Shown here piece by piece: positions 33,281 through 44,024 of a DNA stretch of 64,000 nucleotides. The notes below the pieces were generated by a model, which worked only from the letters and a program-made list of their open reading frames with translations, made no database searches and was not told where the DNA came from. Made by a program: the position numbers and the translations under genes. Within the stretch, counting starts at the first letter, position 1. The number at the start of each line of letters is the position of its first letter. The DNA is from Aquarana catesbeiana (taxonomy: Eukaryota > Chordata > Amphibia > Anura > Ranidae), in NCBI RefSeq assembly GCF_042186555.1, contig NC_133328.1, positions 335,352,539 through 335,416,538 of the forward strand. Direction: 5' to 3'.

Positions 33281-33913
33281 AAAAGTCACGTGTCAGTGAT
33301 GTAACGCGTGGGAGGAGCTTAGGACGTTCATTGCTGCAATACACCTGAAGGTTAACAGCAGCTGTTTCTCTATGGGAAACTTCGTCCACAGCGGCTGACT
33401 GCAATCTGCATATTTGAATGCTTCTAATAGACCGGGAGTTTGCGAGTGTATCTCTTGTCCCTGTTTTGCTTGTGCACTATCTAGTAAGTTCACTGCACAA
33501 TGATCTATTTTTTCTTTGCTTGCTTTGCATAAAACCTTTATCCTGAGAGCTGAATTACCAGCAGTATTATGGCTGAAGTGGGATGCAAGAAAAACTAAAT
33601 ATCCTGAGACAAACGATCTAACCCAGTGAGTCAATCAATCTGGATTAAGGGAAGGAACTGTTTAATTATTTTTACTTTCCCCCACTATTTATCTCTATCT
33701 GGACATTGTACTCAGAGTGTTATTATTATTTTATTTATATTCACCGTCACATCACCAATTTGAAGATTTATTTTGGCAATTTTAACACATGTATTAGCAC
33801 CATAATTATTTATCTATTTTATTTACATGTATGCATTTTTTATTCCTGGATTTAAGCTTAGTCGCAGCAGCATATTGTGCACTATTTATTTAAAGCGCAT
33901 CAATTTTATACTT
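33275..33913 (+). mobile_element. Short hammerhead-led insert (PLE-derived?), 16-bp TSD
   Basis: AATGTCCATTGAGGAT lies at 33259-33274 and 33914-33929. The 639-bp insert begins CCTTGAAAAAGTCACGTG, the hammerhead-like motif itself. It ends in AAGCGCATCAATTTTATACTT, similar in style to the AGCGC plus T/A-rich end of the 12002-12901 insert. There is no coding frame. Confidence 0.75.
33276..33314 (+). ncRNA. Decayed hammerhead-like motif at the insert start
   Basis: The core is TTGAAAA, then an extra A. A five-pair helix II follows (GTCAC/GTGAT with one wobble), then GTAA for GAAA, CGCGTG (cleavage base changed to G) and GGA. It is inactive by inspection but clearly the same family as 2241 and 10595. 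Confidence 0.5.
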
Positions 33914-33914
33914 A

Positions 33915-34795
33915 ATGTCCATTGAGGATAAGCTCTCCTTAGAAGTTATGGAAAGGAGTATGGAGAAAGATGGGACTAATAGCTGGGTTGCACCTCTTCC
34001 CTTTAGACCACAAAGACGACATTTGCCTAACAATAGAGAACTAGCATATTTTATTTTATTTATTTCAGGTACTTATATAGCGCCGTCAATTTATGCAGCG
34101 CTTTACATATACATTGTACATTCACATCAGTCCCTTCCCTCAAGGAGCTTGCAATCTAAGGTCCCTAACTCACATTCATACATACTAGGGACAATTTTAG
34201 ACAGGATCCAATTAACCTACCAGCATGTCTTTAGAGTGTGGGAGGAAACCAGAGTACCCGGAGGAAACCCACGCAGGCACAGGGAGAACATGCAAACTCC
34301 AGGCAGGTAGTGTCGTGGTTGGGATTCGAACCAGTGACCCGTCTTACTGCTAGGTGAAAGTGCTACCCACTGCACCACTGTGCCACCCCATAAACGTCTC
34401 ACTTCCCTAAGACACAATCTTCAAAGGAAACCAGAGATGAAAGAACATTTCCTTTCCTTCATGGAGAAAATATTCCAGAATGGTCATTCTGAAATAGCCC
34501 CAAACCTCAAAGACTCAGAGGAATGCTGGTACTTACCCATATTTGGGGTCTATCACCCTAAGAAGCCAGGGCAGATTAGAGTGGTGTTTGATTCTAGTGC
34601 CAAACATGAGGGTGTCTCTCTAAATGATGTCCTTCTCTCTGGCCCTGACCTTAACAACAGACTATTAGGAGTACTTCTTCGCTTTCGCAAAGATTCAGTC
34701 GCATTCATGGCAGACATACAGCAAATGTTCTATTGCTTTCTTGTTAAAGAAGAACACTGTAACTTTCTGAGGTTTCTCGATTTGCACTATTGGAT
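33915..34795 (+). pseudogene. BEL/Pao reverse transcriptase N-terminal part, split by a SINE
   Basis: The first piece (33915-34045) has NSWVAPLPFRPQRRHLPNNR. After the SINE, the second piece (about 34396-34795) has KRLTSLRHNLQRKPEMKEHF, then CWYLPIFGVYHPKKPGQIRV, DSSAKHEGVSLNDVLLSGPD and DIQQMFYCFLVKEEHCNFLR. The last contains the first catalytic Asp region (ADIQQMF). The YxDD box and everything after it are missing. It would copy the element RNA in particles. The open frame in the second piece is intact for over 110 codons, so decay is moderate. Confidence 0.85.
34050..34390 (-). mobile_element. tRNA-derived SINE
   Basis: On the minus strand a Pol III A box TGGCACAGTGG (34385-34375) and B box GGTTCGAATCC (34332-34322) form the tRNA-like head. 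A body follows with GGAGTTTGCATGTTCTCCC and GTTTCCTCCGGGTACTCTGG, then a tail AAGCGCTGCATAAATTGACG with AAATAAATAAA. Such bodies and L2/CR1-like tails are common in fish and amphibian SINEs. It is inserted in the BEL RT. Confidence 0.8.
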
Positions 34796-34829
34796 GATGT
34801 ACTATCTGTAATATATATTTAGATATAAA

Positions 34830-35400
34830 ATATTTTTTGTGCATGAGCAGGGGTACTATGTATCCCATAATCATTTACATGTGGGGTGGTATCTAGGGGC
34901 ACCATTATTGTTAAAGGAGGATTCCAATAAGCCCTCCAACTTGCAGATCCCCAGGAGAAAGATCAACATGAGGACAAGGTGTTATGCCAGAGTAGGTCCC
35001 CCCTGACAAGACATTCCTCCATGTTATGGACATGTGGTCTGATATGGTTCAGGAGGGGGAGAGCACACCCACCCCCCCCTGCAATTTTTTGGAGTCCCCC
35101 CTTTCTTGTTAAAGGATGCGTTACAGCAAAACTGACATTTACAGAAATTTAAAGACATTTAAAGACGATTTTTTTTTTTTTAATTGCTGGGAAACAATAT
35201 TCATTGCAGACCCCCTATATGCCTCCAAAATAGGCAACAGACCCTTGGGGGCTGTCTGTGAATGTCAATGACAGCTATCAAAGTCATTTCTGGTCATTTT
35301 AAAATGTTTTTTCTTGTGTAGAAGTCAGTGCTAAAGAAAATCACTGATCAGTGTTTACACTTTTTTTGCATTGATACACGTACATCTTTGAAGTTCACTG
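34830..35400 (+). repeat. Diverged copy of the hAT foldback inner arm
   Basis: GGTACTATGTATCCC, AGGACAAGGTGTTATG, ATGTGGTCTGATATGGTTCA and GGAGGGGGAGAGC follow the order of 18110-18370. Later blocks loosely match the outer arm (TTTGCATTGATACACG). It is single-armed, old, and its ends are not visible. Confidence 0.5.
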
Positions 35401-37074
35401 AATCTCTGCTGACCTGAACCCAGAGCAATTGGCTCATCATTAGTGACCACATGATCCTTCCAGTGAGATTGAAAGGAATGCTGACTATTCAAAACTTCAT
35501 GAAAAGACACTCCTGCACTGTGCAGGAACATCCTACTGTGATATTTGGGATATTCAGCATTCTCAAGAATCTCACTGATGTTAAACTTTGCAGTACAGAA
35601 GCCAATGTACGGTACTATAATTACTAACTTTAAGCTGGTATTTATTATGGAGGATTAAGGCCTGATATTTTAAGTGGCACTTAATTTTTACTGCAATGTC
35701 AACTTTAACATTTTCTACATCAATGTTCCTTCACATTAAAAAAAGACAACATATTTTAGATTTTATTCTTGGTTGAGTTGGGGGTCTCCAAGATTTGAGG
35801 GCTTCATACAAGAATATGAACAGTTCTTTCAACCTCCTACTACTTTAATTATATCCTTACGGTATTGTATCATTTTGTCTCCTTGTCTCTGTTCAAGCGT
35901 TCAATGTCCCCAGTACACTATTTCTTTTCATTATTTTCTCATTGCTTTCTTAAACTGTAAAATCATATTAGTACAAAAAGAAACATACAAGTGAGACAAT
36001 AGCTTTTTAGAAGATTTTTCAACTCTGAATTCAAAGGGTAAATGATTTTTAGTGAAGCTGGCTTCTAGTTAGCTCTGCATGTCTTGTGATTCTATCCTTC
36101 CTTCACAGTCATTCTTGCTTTTTAAATTCCTTATTGTTTTGATTAATGGTATGGGTGAGGAATCCTGCTGCCTATGAAAAATGTAAAAGTCTATTTAAGA
36201 TAGCAATATGAAAAACTAAACACACTATGTTCATCTCAAAGATTTACACATCATTTACACTGCTTCAAAAAAGTCAGTTTATAAAAGCTGCAGGCTTCAT
36301 GTTCAATAGGAATATCTTTAACAGAAGGCAATAGAATATGTTCTTAATAGCTTTACCTTTTTTACATTTAGTTGTCAAGTTTTAGTTCTTTAACCTAGAA
36401 ATTTATGTATAAAGAGTATGAAGTATTTGTGCACTGAGCCCATATAGCCCATGTCAGGAGAACATTTGTTAGTTTGAAATGCATTTTTCTACAATGTCCT
36501 TTAAATTGTGAGATTAAGGTGACATTTACTGAGTCCCCCTGTTTCCTTGCTGCTTCTCAGTCTCCCCTTTTTTTTCCTACCCTATCCCACAAGTAATCTT
36601 TCACAGTTTTAGATTTCAGGATATCAACATTGCTTCTAGGAAGCAACTTACCATGGTTAACATCATCCTCATTCTCCTGAAGCCAGTAGACTGCCAATAG
36701 AAAATGCTCCTGCCTTTCTCCTAGCTAAAAGTTTGAAAATTATTATGATATTGTGTGCTGTAATCTGTAATCGTTGGGGAGAATGCATGCAGCAATTACT
36801 ATTGCCAATAATTTGGCAGTGTTAGCATTCACTGAGTTATCACCTATTCTTGTTTGTTTAGTTCCTGCTTATGGCAATTTAGTAAATGCCGCACAGATAC
36901 AGCAGATTTTAAACAAGGCCAGATAAAAAATGTGCTAGTTTCTGTGGCTCACCAATCAGGATGCCTCTTAATGGGAATAGGGACAAATAAAGAAGATTAG
37001 GGATGTGTTTATGCTTTGGTCTATTAAGGTTAATGTTAAGCCGCCCCTATTTCTCCTTTGAACCCGGGTTGGAC
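35401..37074. other. Intergenic; no supported gene
   Basis: This is AT-rich sequence without domain-bearing frames or obvious repeat ends, possibly unique host DNA. It ends at the truncated retroviral LTR remnant. Confidence 0.5.
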
Positions 37075-37164
37075 TTCTTTGCACTTCTAATTTTCTGCAT
37101 AAGAAAGCAAAATACATTTCTTCTTGTATAACATATCTTAAAGCAGCACTCTAACATCCTTACA
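37075..37164 (-). repeat. 3' LTR remnant with adjoining polypurine tract
   Basis: About 85 bp matches 44920-45004 nearly exactly (CACTTCTAATTTTCTGCATA and CATTTCTTCTTGTATAACAT). The minus-strand start is TGTAAGGATG. The purine run AAAGGAGGGAT (37175-37165) lies just upstream, as expected for a plus-strand primer. The rest of the LTR is lost at 37074. Confidence 0.75.
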
Positions 37165-37339
37165 ATCCCTCCTTTGATCATAACAGATGAAAAGTCTGTA
37201 TTGATCACCAATATTATTCATTATACCATCTCTGTTTTGTGTAAAGCATAGAAACAAAAGAACATATTATACATGTCATTGAAAAAGCTGATAGGCAGAT
37301 TGATAAGTTTCTTTTAGGGGGGAAAAGGGGAAAAAGAAT

Positions 37340-37978
37340 CTGGCAAGTCACTTCACCCATTTGGGGAACAGGGGGAGAACCAGAGTCTGTAGGGGGTTTC
37401 TGTTATTGAGAATTAGAGTTCCATTGTTTCATCTGTGGACATGTATATTTTTCAGTGGTCAGGGGCTTTCTTTATCCTTGAGGCGTGGATCCATTGTGGG
37501 CTCTGGTCAGTTAGGACTGCTGTTCTTGCAACTTTCAAGACTTCAAAAGATCCTTGGAAGATCTTCTTGCTGCTAGTTGCTTGACCAACACCCTGTCTCT
37601 GGGTATAAAAGGATGTGTTGGTTCTGTGGAGAGAGGAGGAAAGGTGACAGCTACCTTGTCATAATTTTCTGTAAAGCTACTTACCAGGTTTTTCACGTAC
37701 TCTTCCTGTAAAGAATATAGATTAGGTTCCTCTCCTATTTCTATCTATTTCCTCTGTGTTGGTTTTCCCATTAATATCTCATAAGGGGATAAGCCGTTTC
37801 TGGAATGGGGTGTGGTATGGATTTGGAAAAGTATTTCGGGAAGAAAAGCTAACCAGTTTCTCAAAGCTCCTCCTGTCGCTTTCTTTAGTTTATCTTTAAT
37901 ATTTCTGTTCATCTTTTCTACTACTCCTGCACTTTGGGGATGATAAGGGATGTGTAGTTTCCATTGAATACCTAACAA
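37340..37978 (-). pseudogene. Retroviral integrase, C-terminal half
   Basis: The frame 37978-37745 has HIPYHPQSAGVVEKMN, which includes the catalytic Glu region of the DDE core, followed by LPEILFQIHTTPHSRNGLSP and EILMGKP. Frameshifted remnants further on retain RDRVLVKQLAARRSS and a WIHLSRLKK-like phrase typical of class I retroviral integrase C-termini. The zinc-binding N-terminus and the first two catalytic Asp residues are missing because only 75 bp separate this from RNase H, so there is an internal deletion of several hundred bases. Confidence 0.8.
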
Positions 37979-38053
37979 ATGAACCTATCAGCGAGTGCAT
38001 TGCCTTTTACTATTTCTGTTTTATCATATGAGTGCCCGCGAACCTTAATTACA

Positions 38054-39443
38054 TTAATGTGAAGTAGATTCTAAAAGCTGTTGATTACAGTCGTGTTGAG
38101 GAATAGGATCAGTTTCTGAAAGATGCAAGAGAGAGTGTAGAAACCTGACTTGTGGTGGGGTCTCTGAACATGATTTGATTTCAAGATGTTGTGTGTTAAA
38201 GAGTATAACTTCATAGCCACTTGTACGTTGTGCTGTCACATGCTGAGTACTCATGTTCTGCATAAGGTGAACTACCGAATGTGTTGTGTATAATGTTGTA
38301 TGTCCTTCCAATGTGATTTTGGATGCCTCCTTTATAGCCATTGCACAAGCTGCGAGAGCTTGGAGACAAGAGGGCATCCCCTGAACCTGCACGAGTAATT
38401 TTTTTGACAGATATGCAACTGGTCTCAAAACCCCACCATGTCCTTGTGCTAAAATTCCTGCAAACGCTGGACTTGAGACTACACAATATAAACAGAATAG
38501 TTTATTATGGTCAGGTAGACCTTGAGAGGGATGCAGTGAGGGTGGCAAATGCTTGCAGCATTTCCTCAGTCCAATTAATCATTTTTGGGGAGCCCAACAA
38601 CGTAGCTGCTCTAAGGATCGAATCCCAGTGTGAGCAATCAGTTATCCATTGTCTGCAGTAGACAATCGAGCCGAGGAAGGAGAGAAGCGCAGCTTTCTCC
38701 TTCAGGGGACTGAGGCATGTAAGTACTTTGACCTGAGCCGGTGACACCAAACGTTCCCCTTGTTTGATTATACACCCCAAATACTCAACCTGTGACCTGC
38801 ATTACTGGATCTTTTTGCAAGACACCTAGTAACCTTCTGAGGCGAGGCGATGCTCATAGTTGGACTCACAGTGTCCCTGGCTCTCACTACACAGCAGTAG
38901 GTCATCTACATATTGAAGCAGTATGGAACCCTGAAGAAGTGTCCAGTCATCAAGGGAATCAATTCAATACCATAGCGAAGGCTGCTGGGCTGTCAACAAA
39001 TTCTTGTGGGAGCCGTGTCCAATTGACCCGGCCCCAAACAAAACCAAAGATCCTTTGTGCGTCCTCCCCAACCGGTACACTAAAATAAAAAAATGTATTC
39101 CATGGACTATTTCCTTTAGTATGCCTTCCTTTTTGTATTCTTCAATCAATGGTGAAATGCCCTGCAGTTTTTCTTCTGTAAGGGGATATTGTTTTTGGAA
39201 GTGTGATATTGTGTTGGGTTTGAAAGTAGGAGAGTAAGGTGTATGATTAAGATGTCCTACAGAGGTTTTGTCCTTAGCCCAAATTGGGTGATTTTCTAGA
39301 GGTCCAGGTAGAAGCATGTAATGTCCCCTGAAGTCTTGATATTTAGGATTAGTCAAGTCACATAGTGGAGACTTTGCTGTCAATCCACCTTCTTGGTCAA
39401 ATCTTATATTGATTCTTAAAGCAGACATTAAGTCTCTTCCCAT
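38054..39443 (-). pseudogene. Retroviral protease end, reverse transcriptase and RNase H remnants
   Basis: The frame 39443-38964 opens with MGRDLMSALRI, the end of protease/start of pol in class I elements. It continues with PIWAKDKTSVGHLNHTPYSP and KQYPLTEEKLQGISPLIEEY. The YVDD active-site box is visible at 38912-38901. The frame 38780-38511 has VEYLGCIIKQGER-like and FLGSIVYCRQWI segments of the thumb and connection. The frames 38548-38054 give ILAQGHGGVLRPVAYLSKKL (connection/RNase H). Several stops and shifts separate these. The RT middle before YVDD is partly lost. Confidence 0.8.
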
Positions 39444-39621
39444 TAGGCAAAGGTCAGTCAGTCAAAACAGCAAAACACATAGTTGTAAGAGGTTCGTCCT
39501 GTAATGCACTAACTTGTAATGGAGGAGTCACTTTATGTTGGACATCAGTTCCATTAATACCCATTGAGCAACCCTCTGTACATTCTGAAGTAATAAACCT
39601 ACGCTCAGTGAGTGATATATT

Positions 39622-40407
39622 TTATGTAGAGTAAAAATCTTCCCCTGGATTTTGTTTGCAAGACAACATAGTGTGTACACTTGTGTCCCCTTTGTATGTT
39701 TTCTGCCAAGCTAGTCCTAGTTGGCCCCCAAAAATATCCCACCCTTCAGGTTTGTCATAGGGATCTGCCGTGATCAAATTTAACCGTGGTTTCAGGGTAT
39801 ACTGCTTGAATAATGATTTGGAGATCTTCTGCACTCATCCTAGCTCCTGCACAATACCTTTTTAGAAAAGCTGCAGCAGCTCTGGGATCCTTTCTAGGTT
39901 TAGGGCAGGTGTCCCTTATATCTTTAATTAGCCGACAGAGAGGGGGATCTGAACCTGAGTATTACCTATCATGATCAAAGGAAGGGCCTTAGAGGGTTCC
40001 TTCTCTTTGTTTGCAGAACGAAAGATTATCTGACCCGCAGACTCTACTTCTTGTAATGCTATAGCAGTTCTTCTGATTTTTTTTTTTTATAGCCTCTTTG
40101 CTTCCCTCACTTCTTTCTCCCTGTCTTTCTTTTCCTACATTTTACAACATTTCATCATATATTTACAATCCTAGTCACCTGGGGGGTAATTGTGTCGATT
40201 ATGCGTCCCACAAATTTTCATTACCTCCTCCCAATCTTCCAGGGAACATGGTCCAAATGACCCCAAGCCTGAAAGATACAACTGATGTGCACGAGTTTGT
40301 ACATTTTCCCAAAAAGGATCGACACAATTTGGCCCACAATTGCCTTTTACAAAATCATAGGGGAAAGGTTGGTCCTGCTCACCTTCCTTCCCTAACTTAT
40401 TTCCCAT
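39622..40407 (-). pseudogene. Retroviral gag remnants
   Basis: The ATG at 40407 opens MGNKLGKEGE, whose Gly-2 fits an N-myristoylated matrix protein. The frame runs 78 codons to 40171 (SLEDWEEVMKICG). Downstream, translated remnants near 39960-39840 have CPKPRKDPRAAAAFLKRYC, followed by the frame 39834-39622. This suggests capsid/nucleocapsid sequence. No zinc knuckle is seen. Gag would assemble the particle at the membrane. It is broken in several places, and the class is inferred from position upstream of pol. Confidence 0.6.
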
Positions 40408-40968
40408 AATTATTTCACAATATCCTTAATGTCACAATATATCAAAAACCTGGGACAGACCTGATAGGAGTCTCCCCTTTTAGTAATAATACTTATTACT
40501 CCTTTTACTGTTAAACCTTCTTCAAATACAAAATTATTTTGTATATTGAATCTCAACATTTGAACCCTTGGGGTACCTTCTCTAAATAAAGGTCCCTTTC
40601 TCAGTTTAAGATGGTAATACACTCAGAACACCTTTGTGAGATTTGTTTAACACACAACAAACACAATAACACTGATATAACTTTATAACTCTATGTATAT
40701 CACTTATCAAGATCAAACCAAATAGTAAATCAACTCCCTTATGTTGAAGTATATATTCACATATGCATATGATCACAACAAAATACAGAGCAATATATTC
40801 AACGATTTAACAACGTTAAATTGTGTGCACACAATTTCCCCCCCCTTTTTTTTTTTAGAGCGCTATACACCTGTCCTGTATTTTAAGAAAGCATCAAATG
40901 CTCTCTATAATCCTATAAGTCCGGCCAGCCTAGCGGGACATCATTTAACCATTAAAACTATGCGACTT
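40408..40968 (-). other. Retroviral leader region, no gene
   Basis: This is non-coding sequence between gag and the PLE-derived block. It includes a GGGGGGGG-rich tract on the minus strand near 40850. I could not identify a primer-binding site. Confidence 0.4.
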
Positions 40969-40976
40969 CACAAAAA

Positions 40977-41473
40977 TGTGACCTATCCACACCAATAATT
41001 GCATGGACGTGTCTCCATCCCAGTAATTTATAACAAAGAAAGGAGGGGAAAGCAGCGGGACTTTACTTGAGACATGTCAATGGGTACAAAGACTCTTTTT
41101 TCTGTAACTGCCTTGATTACATGAATTATGTCTACTGCCTCACTGTTTGTTTATGTCAAATCATGTTGTATAATGTATTCTATGAAGTATGTTTTACGCA
41201 AAGCCTATTAAAATATTTTGTAACATTTATACTTTGAATATCTTTGGAGATTATGGTATCCCAGACTATATATACCTTTATGGGTATTACAATATTTTAC
41301 TAACTATAAACATAATACCTGTTTCAGGTCAACCCCCCCTTGATCTGGAACAACCAGTCTTTGTACCCATTGACATGTCTCAAGTAAAGTCCCGCTGCTT
41401 TCCCCTCCTTTTTTTGTTATAAATTACTGGGATGGAGACACGTCAATGCAATTATTGGTGTGGACAGGTCACA
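40977..41473. repeat. Near-perfect 117-bp inverted repeat
   Basis: 40977-41093 is the reverse complement of 41357-41473 with about three mismatches (GACATGTCTCAAGTAAAGTC and TTATAAATTACTGGGATGGA in both). The spacer is 263 bp. The low divergence suggests a recent event. Confidence 0.85.
41095..41400 (+). repeat. Direct duplicate of 44113-44430
   Basis: CTGTAACTGCCTTGATTACA through AAGTAAAGTCC matches the copy at 44113 with very few differences. Only the latter copy has the hammerhead just upstream. Confidence 0.85.
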
Positions 41474-41617
41474 TTTTTGTCTTACATAAATATTGGGTGG
41501 AAGACACCCGCTTTCCGTGACCTGATCAACTCACCTCCACCTATTTATATTAATATTCATACCTCATTCCTTTTTTTCATATCCCTTTTCACTTATTATA
41601 TTTTTTTTTTTTCCATA

Positions 41618-41765
41618 TGCATATTGATTAAATTCAGTGCGTGGTATCCCTATCCCTGTTGCATATTGATTCAATTCAGTGCAAACACCCCTTTTCCCTA
41701 TTGCATATTGATTAAATTCAGTGCAAATACCCCTTACCTGGTGCATATTGATTAAATTCAGTGCA
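41618..41765 (+). repeat. 42-bp minisatellite, four copies
   Basis: TGCATATTGATTAAATTCAG begins units at 41618, 41660, 41702 and 41742, with periods of 42, 42 and 40 bp. The unit ends vary (C/T-rich). Confidence 0.85.
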
Positions 41766-41839
41766 CTTTTTTTCATTTCCATCCCCTTTTTTATTTTATA
41801 TTTTTAAAACTACAATTTTTACTGCTTTATCCGTATTAT

Positions 41840-42249
41840 TTTGTAGCTGGGAGGTGGTGCCGGGGTCTTTCTTTGTCCCACTTCCGGGGTTGTTATGCGC
41901 CCAATGCGCGACCTGCAACCCATCCCATTCCTTGATGGGGGCGGGTTGCGATCTTGGTGCATCAACGTCATGTTTCCACGTCCTGCATGCGGCACCCCGT
42001 GATACCGCATTGCGGGAGCCAGTAGGATTCTCCACACAGGCTTTGGCGGCATGGGGGCGGGAGGTCACCGCGATACTAGCATCGCGGAGGGAGTTCTCCC
42101 TCCCCTTTGATACCGTCAATATGCCCCTGCATGACGTTGGCGTGAGCACGCCCCTGGCCTGCGGCATATAGGGGTTGCCTTTGACCGTCTCACTCCAGGC
42201 ATTGCCGTGGTTGGGGAAGGACCTTCCACTTTGCACTTGCACCATCCAG
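41840..42249 (+). promoter_or_regulatory. CpG-rich segment before an intron-like unit
   Basis: The sequence is GC-rich with many CpG (TGCGCCCAATGCGCGACC) in otherwise AT-rich surroundings, and ends at the splice-donor-like CAG/GTAACC at 42247. It is a plausible promoter or 5' exon of the PLE-derived unit, by composition only. Confidence 0.35.
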
Positions 42250-42512
42250 GTAACCACATCCATCTTCCACACTCCCTTTTCACCACTTTGCTGTCTTTTA
42301 AGCACACATACTTCCTATCTTTCACATCTTCTCCTTCTTAACATCACTCATGACTCACTACACTTCCACTTGTTTCTTACTAATTCACACACAACTACTC
42401 ATCCATTCTATCACCATGCAGTTTTCATTGATACACCTATCCTCCAATACACACACTTCCACCCCCACTCCCTCTTCCTCTCACACTCATACAATTTTCC
42501 TTCTTTTCACAG
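42250..42512 (+). other. Intron-like segment with consensus splice ends
   Basis: The donor CAG/GTAACC (42247-42255), a 263-nt pyrimidine-rich body, and the acceptor TTTTCCTTCTTTTCACAG (to 42512). The sequence after the acceptor recurs at 43718 with the same acceptor. The donor side does not recur there. Confidence 0.4.
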
Positions 42513-42716
42513 CCTATCCTGTGCTCAGTGGCCTGGTTGTACCTTTCCCACCTGGTGGTGTTCACATTGGGGTGCGGCGGTTCCTCGGCGACTGTGGTCC
42601 GTGGGTCAGGCGGCCTGTGCTCGGCCTCAGCCCCGGGTGGAGTCAGATGCAAGTTAACTGAAGATTAAGACAATAAAAAAATCTATTAATTTGTAATCAA
42701 TTATGGATAGACTTGC

Positions 42717-42900
42717 CACTGTGCCCATCAAACGCAGCCACTGTGCCCATCAAATGTTGCCACTGTGCCCATCAAATGTTGCCACTGTGCCCATCAAATG
42801 TTGCCACTGTGCCAATAAACGCTGCCACTGTGGCCATTAAATGCTGCCATTGTGGCCATTAAATGCTGCCACTGTGGCCATCAAATGCTGCCAGTGTGAC
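42717..42900 (+). repeat. 22-bp minisatellite of the CR1 5' region
   Basis: GCCACTGTGCCCATCAAATGTT and variants (CAAACGCA, CCATTAAATGC) repeat about eight times. The array and the following CCGCTCACTGTCTGCCCGGC block match 46960-47260, then the two loci diverge at about 43000/47262. Confidence 0.85.
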
Positions 42901-43079
42901 CCTCCCCCGCCCGCTCACTGTCTGCCCGGCACTTACCCTGTCTTGGTGGGGCAGCGGGTGACAGCAACGAGTGGGGTCCTCATCTCTGGTAGGCGTCCAA
43001 TAGTGGCACCTGTCGTTTCAGCCAATCAGTTGACAGGTAACAGACCTGAGCACTTGATTGGTGTAGAGGCAGTTTAGTG

Positions 43080-43278
43080 TTAGAAAAGTGAATATTCAAT
43101 TACTTTTCTAATACAGCTGAGTGACCTGCGAGCGCCCAGCATGGCGCTCGCAGGTCATTTTTTTTACGTCTATTAGAGCATATGGCTCTAATCAGGAGCT
43201 TAAAAAACACCCCCTGCCGCAATAGGGGGTGGCAGCGGTGGCCATAGATAGATTCATGCATTGCATGAATCTATCTAT
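43080..43278. repeat. Cluster of four perfect short hairpins
   Basis: TTAGAAAAGT/ACTTTTCTAA (43080-43111), 15-bp arms TGACCTGCGAGCGCC with its complement around CAGCAT (43122-43157), CACCCCCT/AGGGGGTG (43208-43231), and 17-bp arms ATAGATAGATTCATGCA with a 1-nt centre (43244-43278). It looks like a foldback MITE; outer ends are unresolved. Confidence 0.7.
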
Positions 43279-43690
43279 TGGTGATAGAGGGGGTGGCAGG
43301 AGAGAAGGGGTGGTGCCCATGCGCCCTTATGGACGCTCTGCCACTGATTATAGTAATGATTACCAATCTTCCTGTATAGTAAAACTGAATCAGAAGTATT
43401 CATTTATGAGCAAAGTAATAAAATTCCTGCGAGCCTCAATCAACCCAAAGCCTAATAGATATCACTAACCAGCTGCAAGCGTTACACACGTCTCATAAGC
43501 TTGTGCACATAGACAAAAATAGTAAATAATACGCTGCACTTTAGAATATTACACAATAAATGCGTGCTGAAGATGAAAACAAACACGTGTAGTGTTAATG
43601 TGACGTAAGTGACATATGTGACATAGATGTGATATGACAAAAGAAAAATAAAAAAAAACAATAAATATGTCAATTAAAACATTAATATTT
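43279..43690. other. Non-coding; includes a 40-bp repeat shared with 50573
   Basis: CGTGCTGAAGATGAAAACAA plus ACACGTGTA at 43562-43600 recurs at 50573-50611, just after the CR1 truncation point. Nothing coding is seen. Confidence 0.5.
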
Positions 43691-44024
43691 TCATCATACA
43701 ATTTTCCTTCTTTTTACAGCCTATCCTGTGCTCAGTGGCCTGGTTGTACCTTTCCCACCTGGTGGTGTTCACATTGGGGTGCGGCGGTTCCTCTGCGGCT
43801 GTGGTCCAGGGGTCGGGGGGCCTGTGCTCGGCCTCAGCCCCGGGTGAGACTTTGTTGACCCGGACCACTTATATATCCCAGCCCATTGGTTGTCATTGAC
43901 CAATGCACTGTATGTAAGTATTACTGAAACATATGTTTCCTTTGTACTTACTTCCTATCTATCCACAATTGGTTACAAATTAATAGATTTTTTTATTGTC
44001 TTAATCTTCAGTTAACTTGCATCT

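Larger units (their letters stand above)
29876..34795 (+). mobile_element. BEL/Pao LTR retrotransposon, 3'-truncated
   Basis: Gag, protease and N-terminal RT remnants run in order on the plus strand. Homology stops abruptly after the RT phrase HCNFLRFL near 34780, with integrase and the 3' LTR missing. It is interrupted by a hammerhead-led insert (33275-33913) and a SINE (about 34050-34390). Confidence 0.8.

Noticed and set aside
34050..34390. A tRNA gene on the minus strand
   Set aside because: A and B boxes are present but there is no tRNA cloverleaf or proper 3' end. The body and tail are those of a SINE.
41618..41765. CRISPR-like spacing of a conserved 22-bp block every 42 bp
   Set aside because: The inter-block sequence is itself similar (C/T-rich) between copies, there are only four units and the context is a vertebrate retroelement.
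41796..42305. 169-codon open frame on the minus strand
   Set aside because: It lies in the CpG-rich segment, where stop codons are rare. It has no domain and overlaps the splice-like signals on the other strand.
42717..42900. CRISPR-like regular array of 22-bp repeats
   Set aside because: The units are contiguous with no unique spacers. It is a minisatellite of the CR1 5' end.
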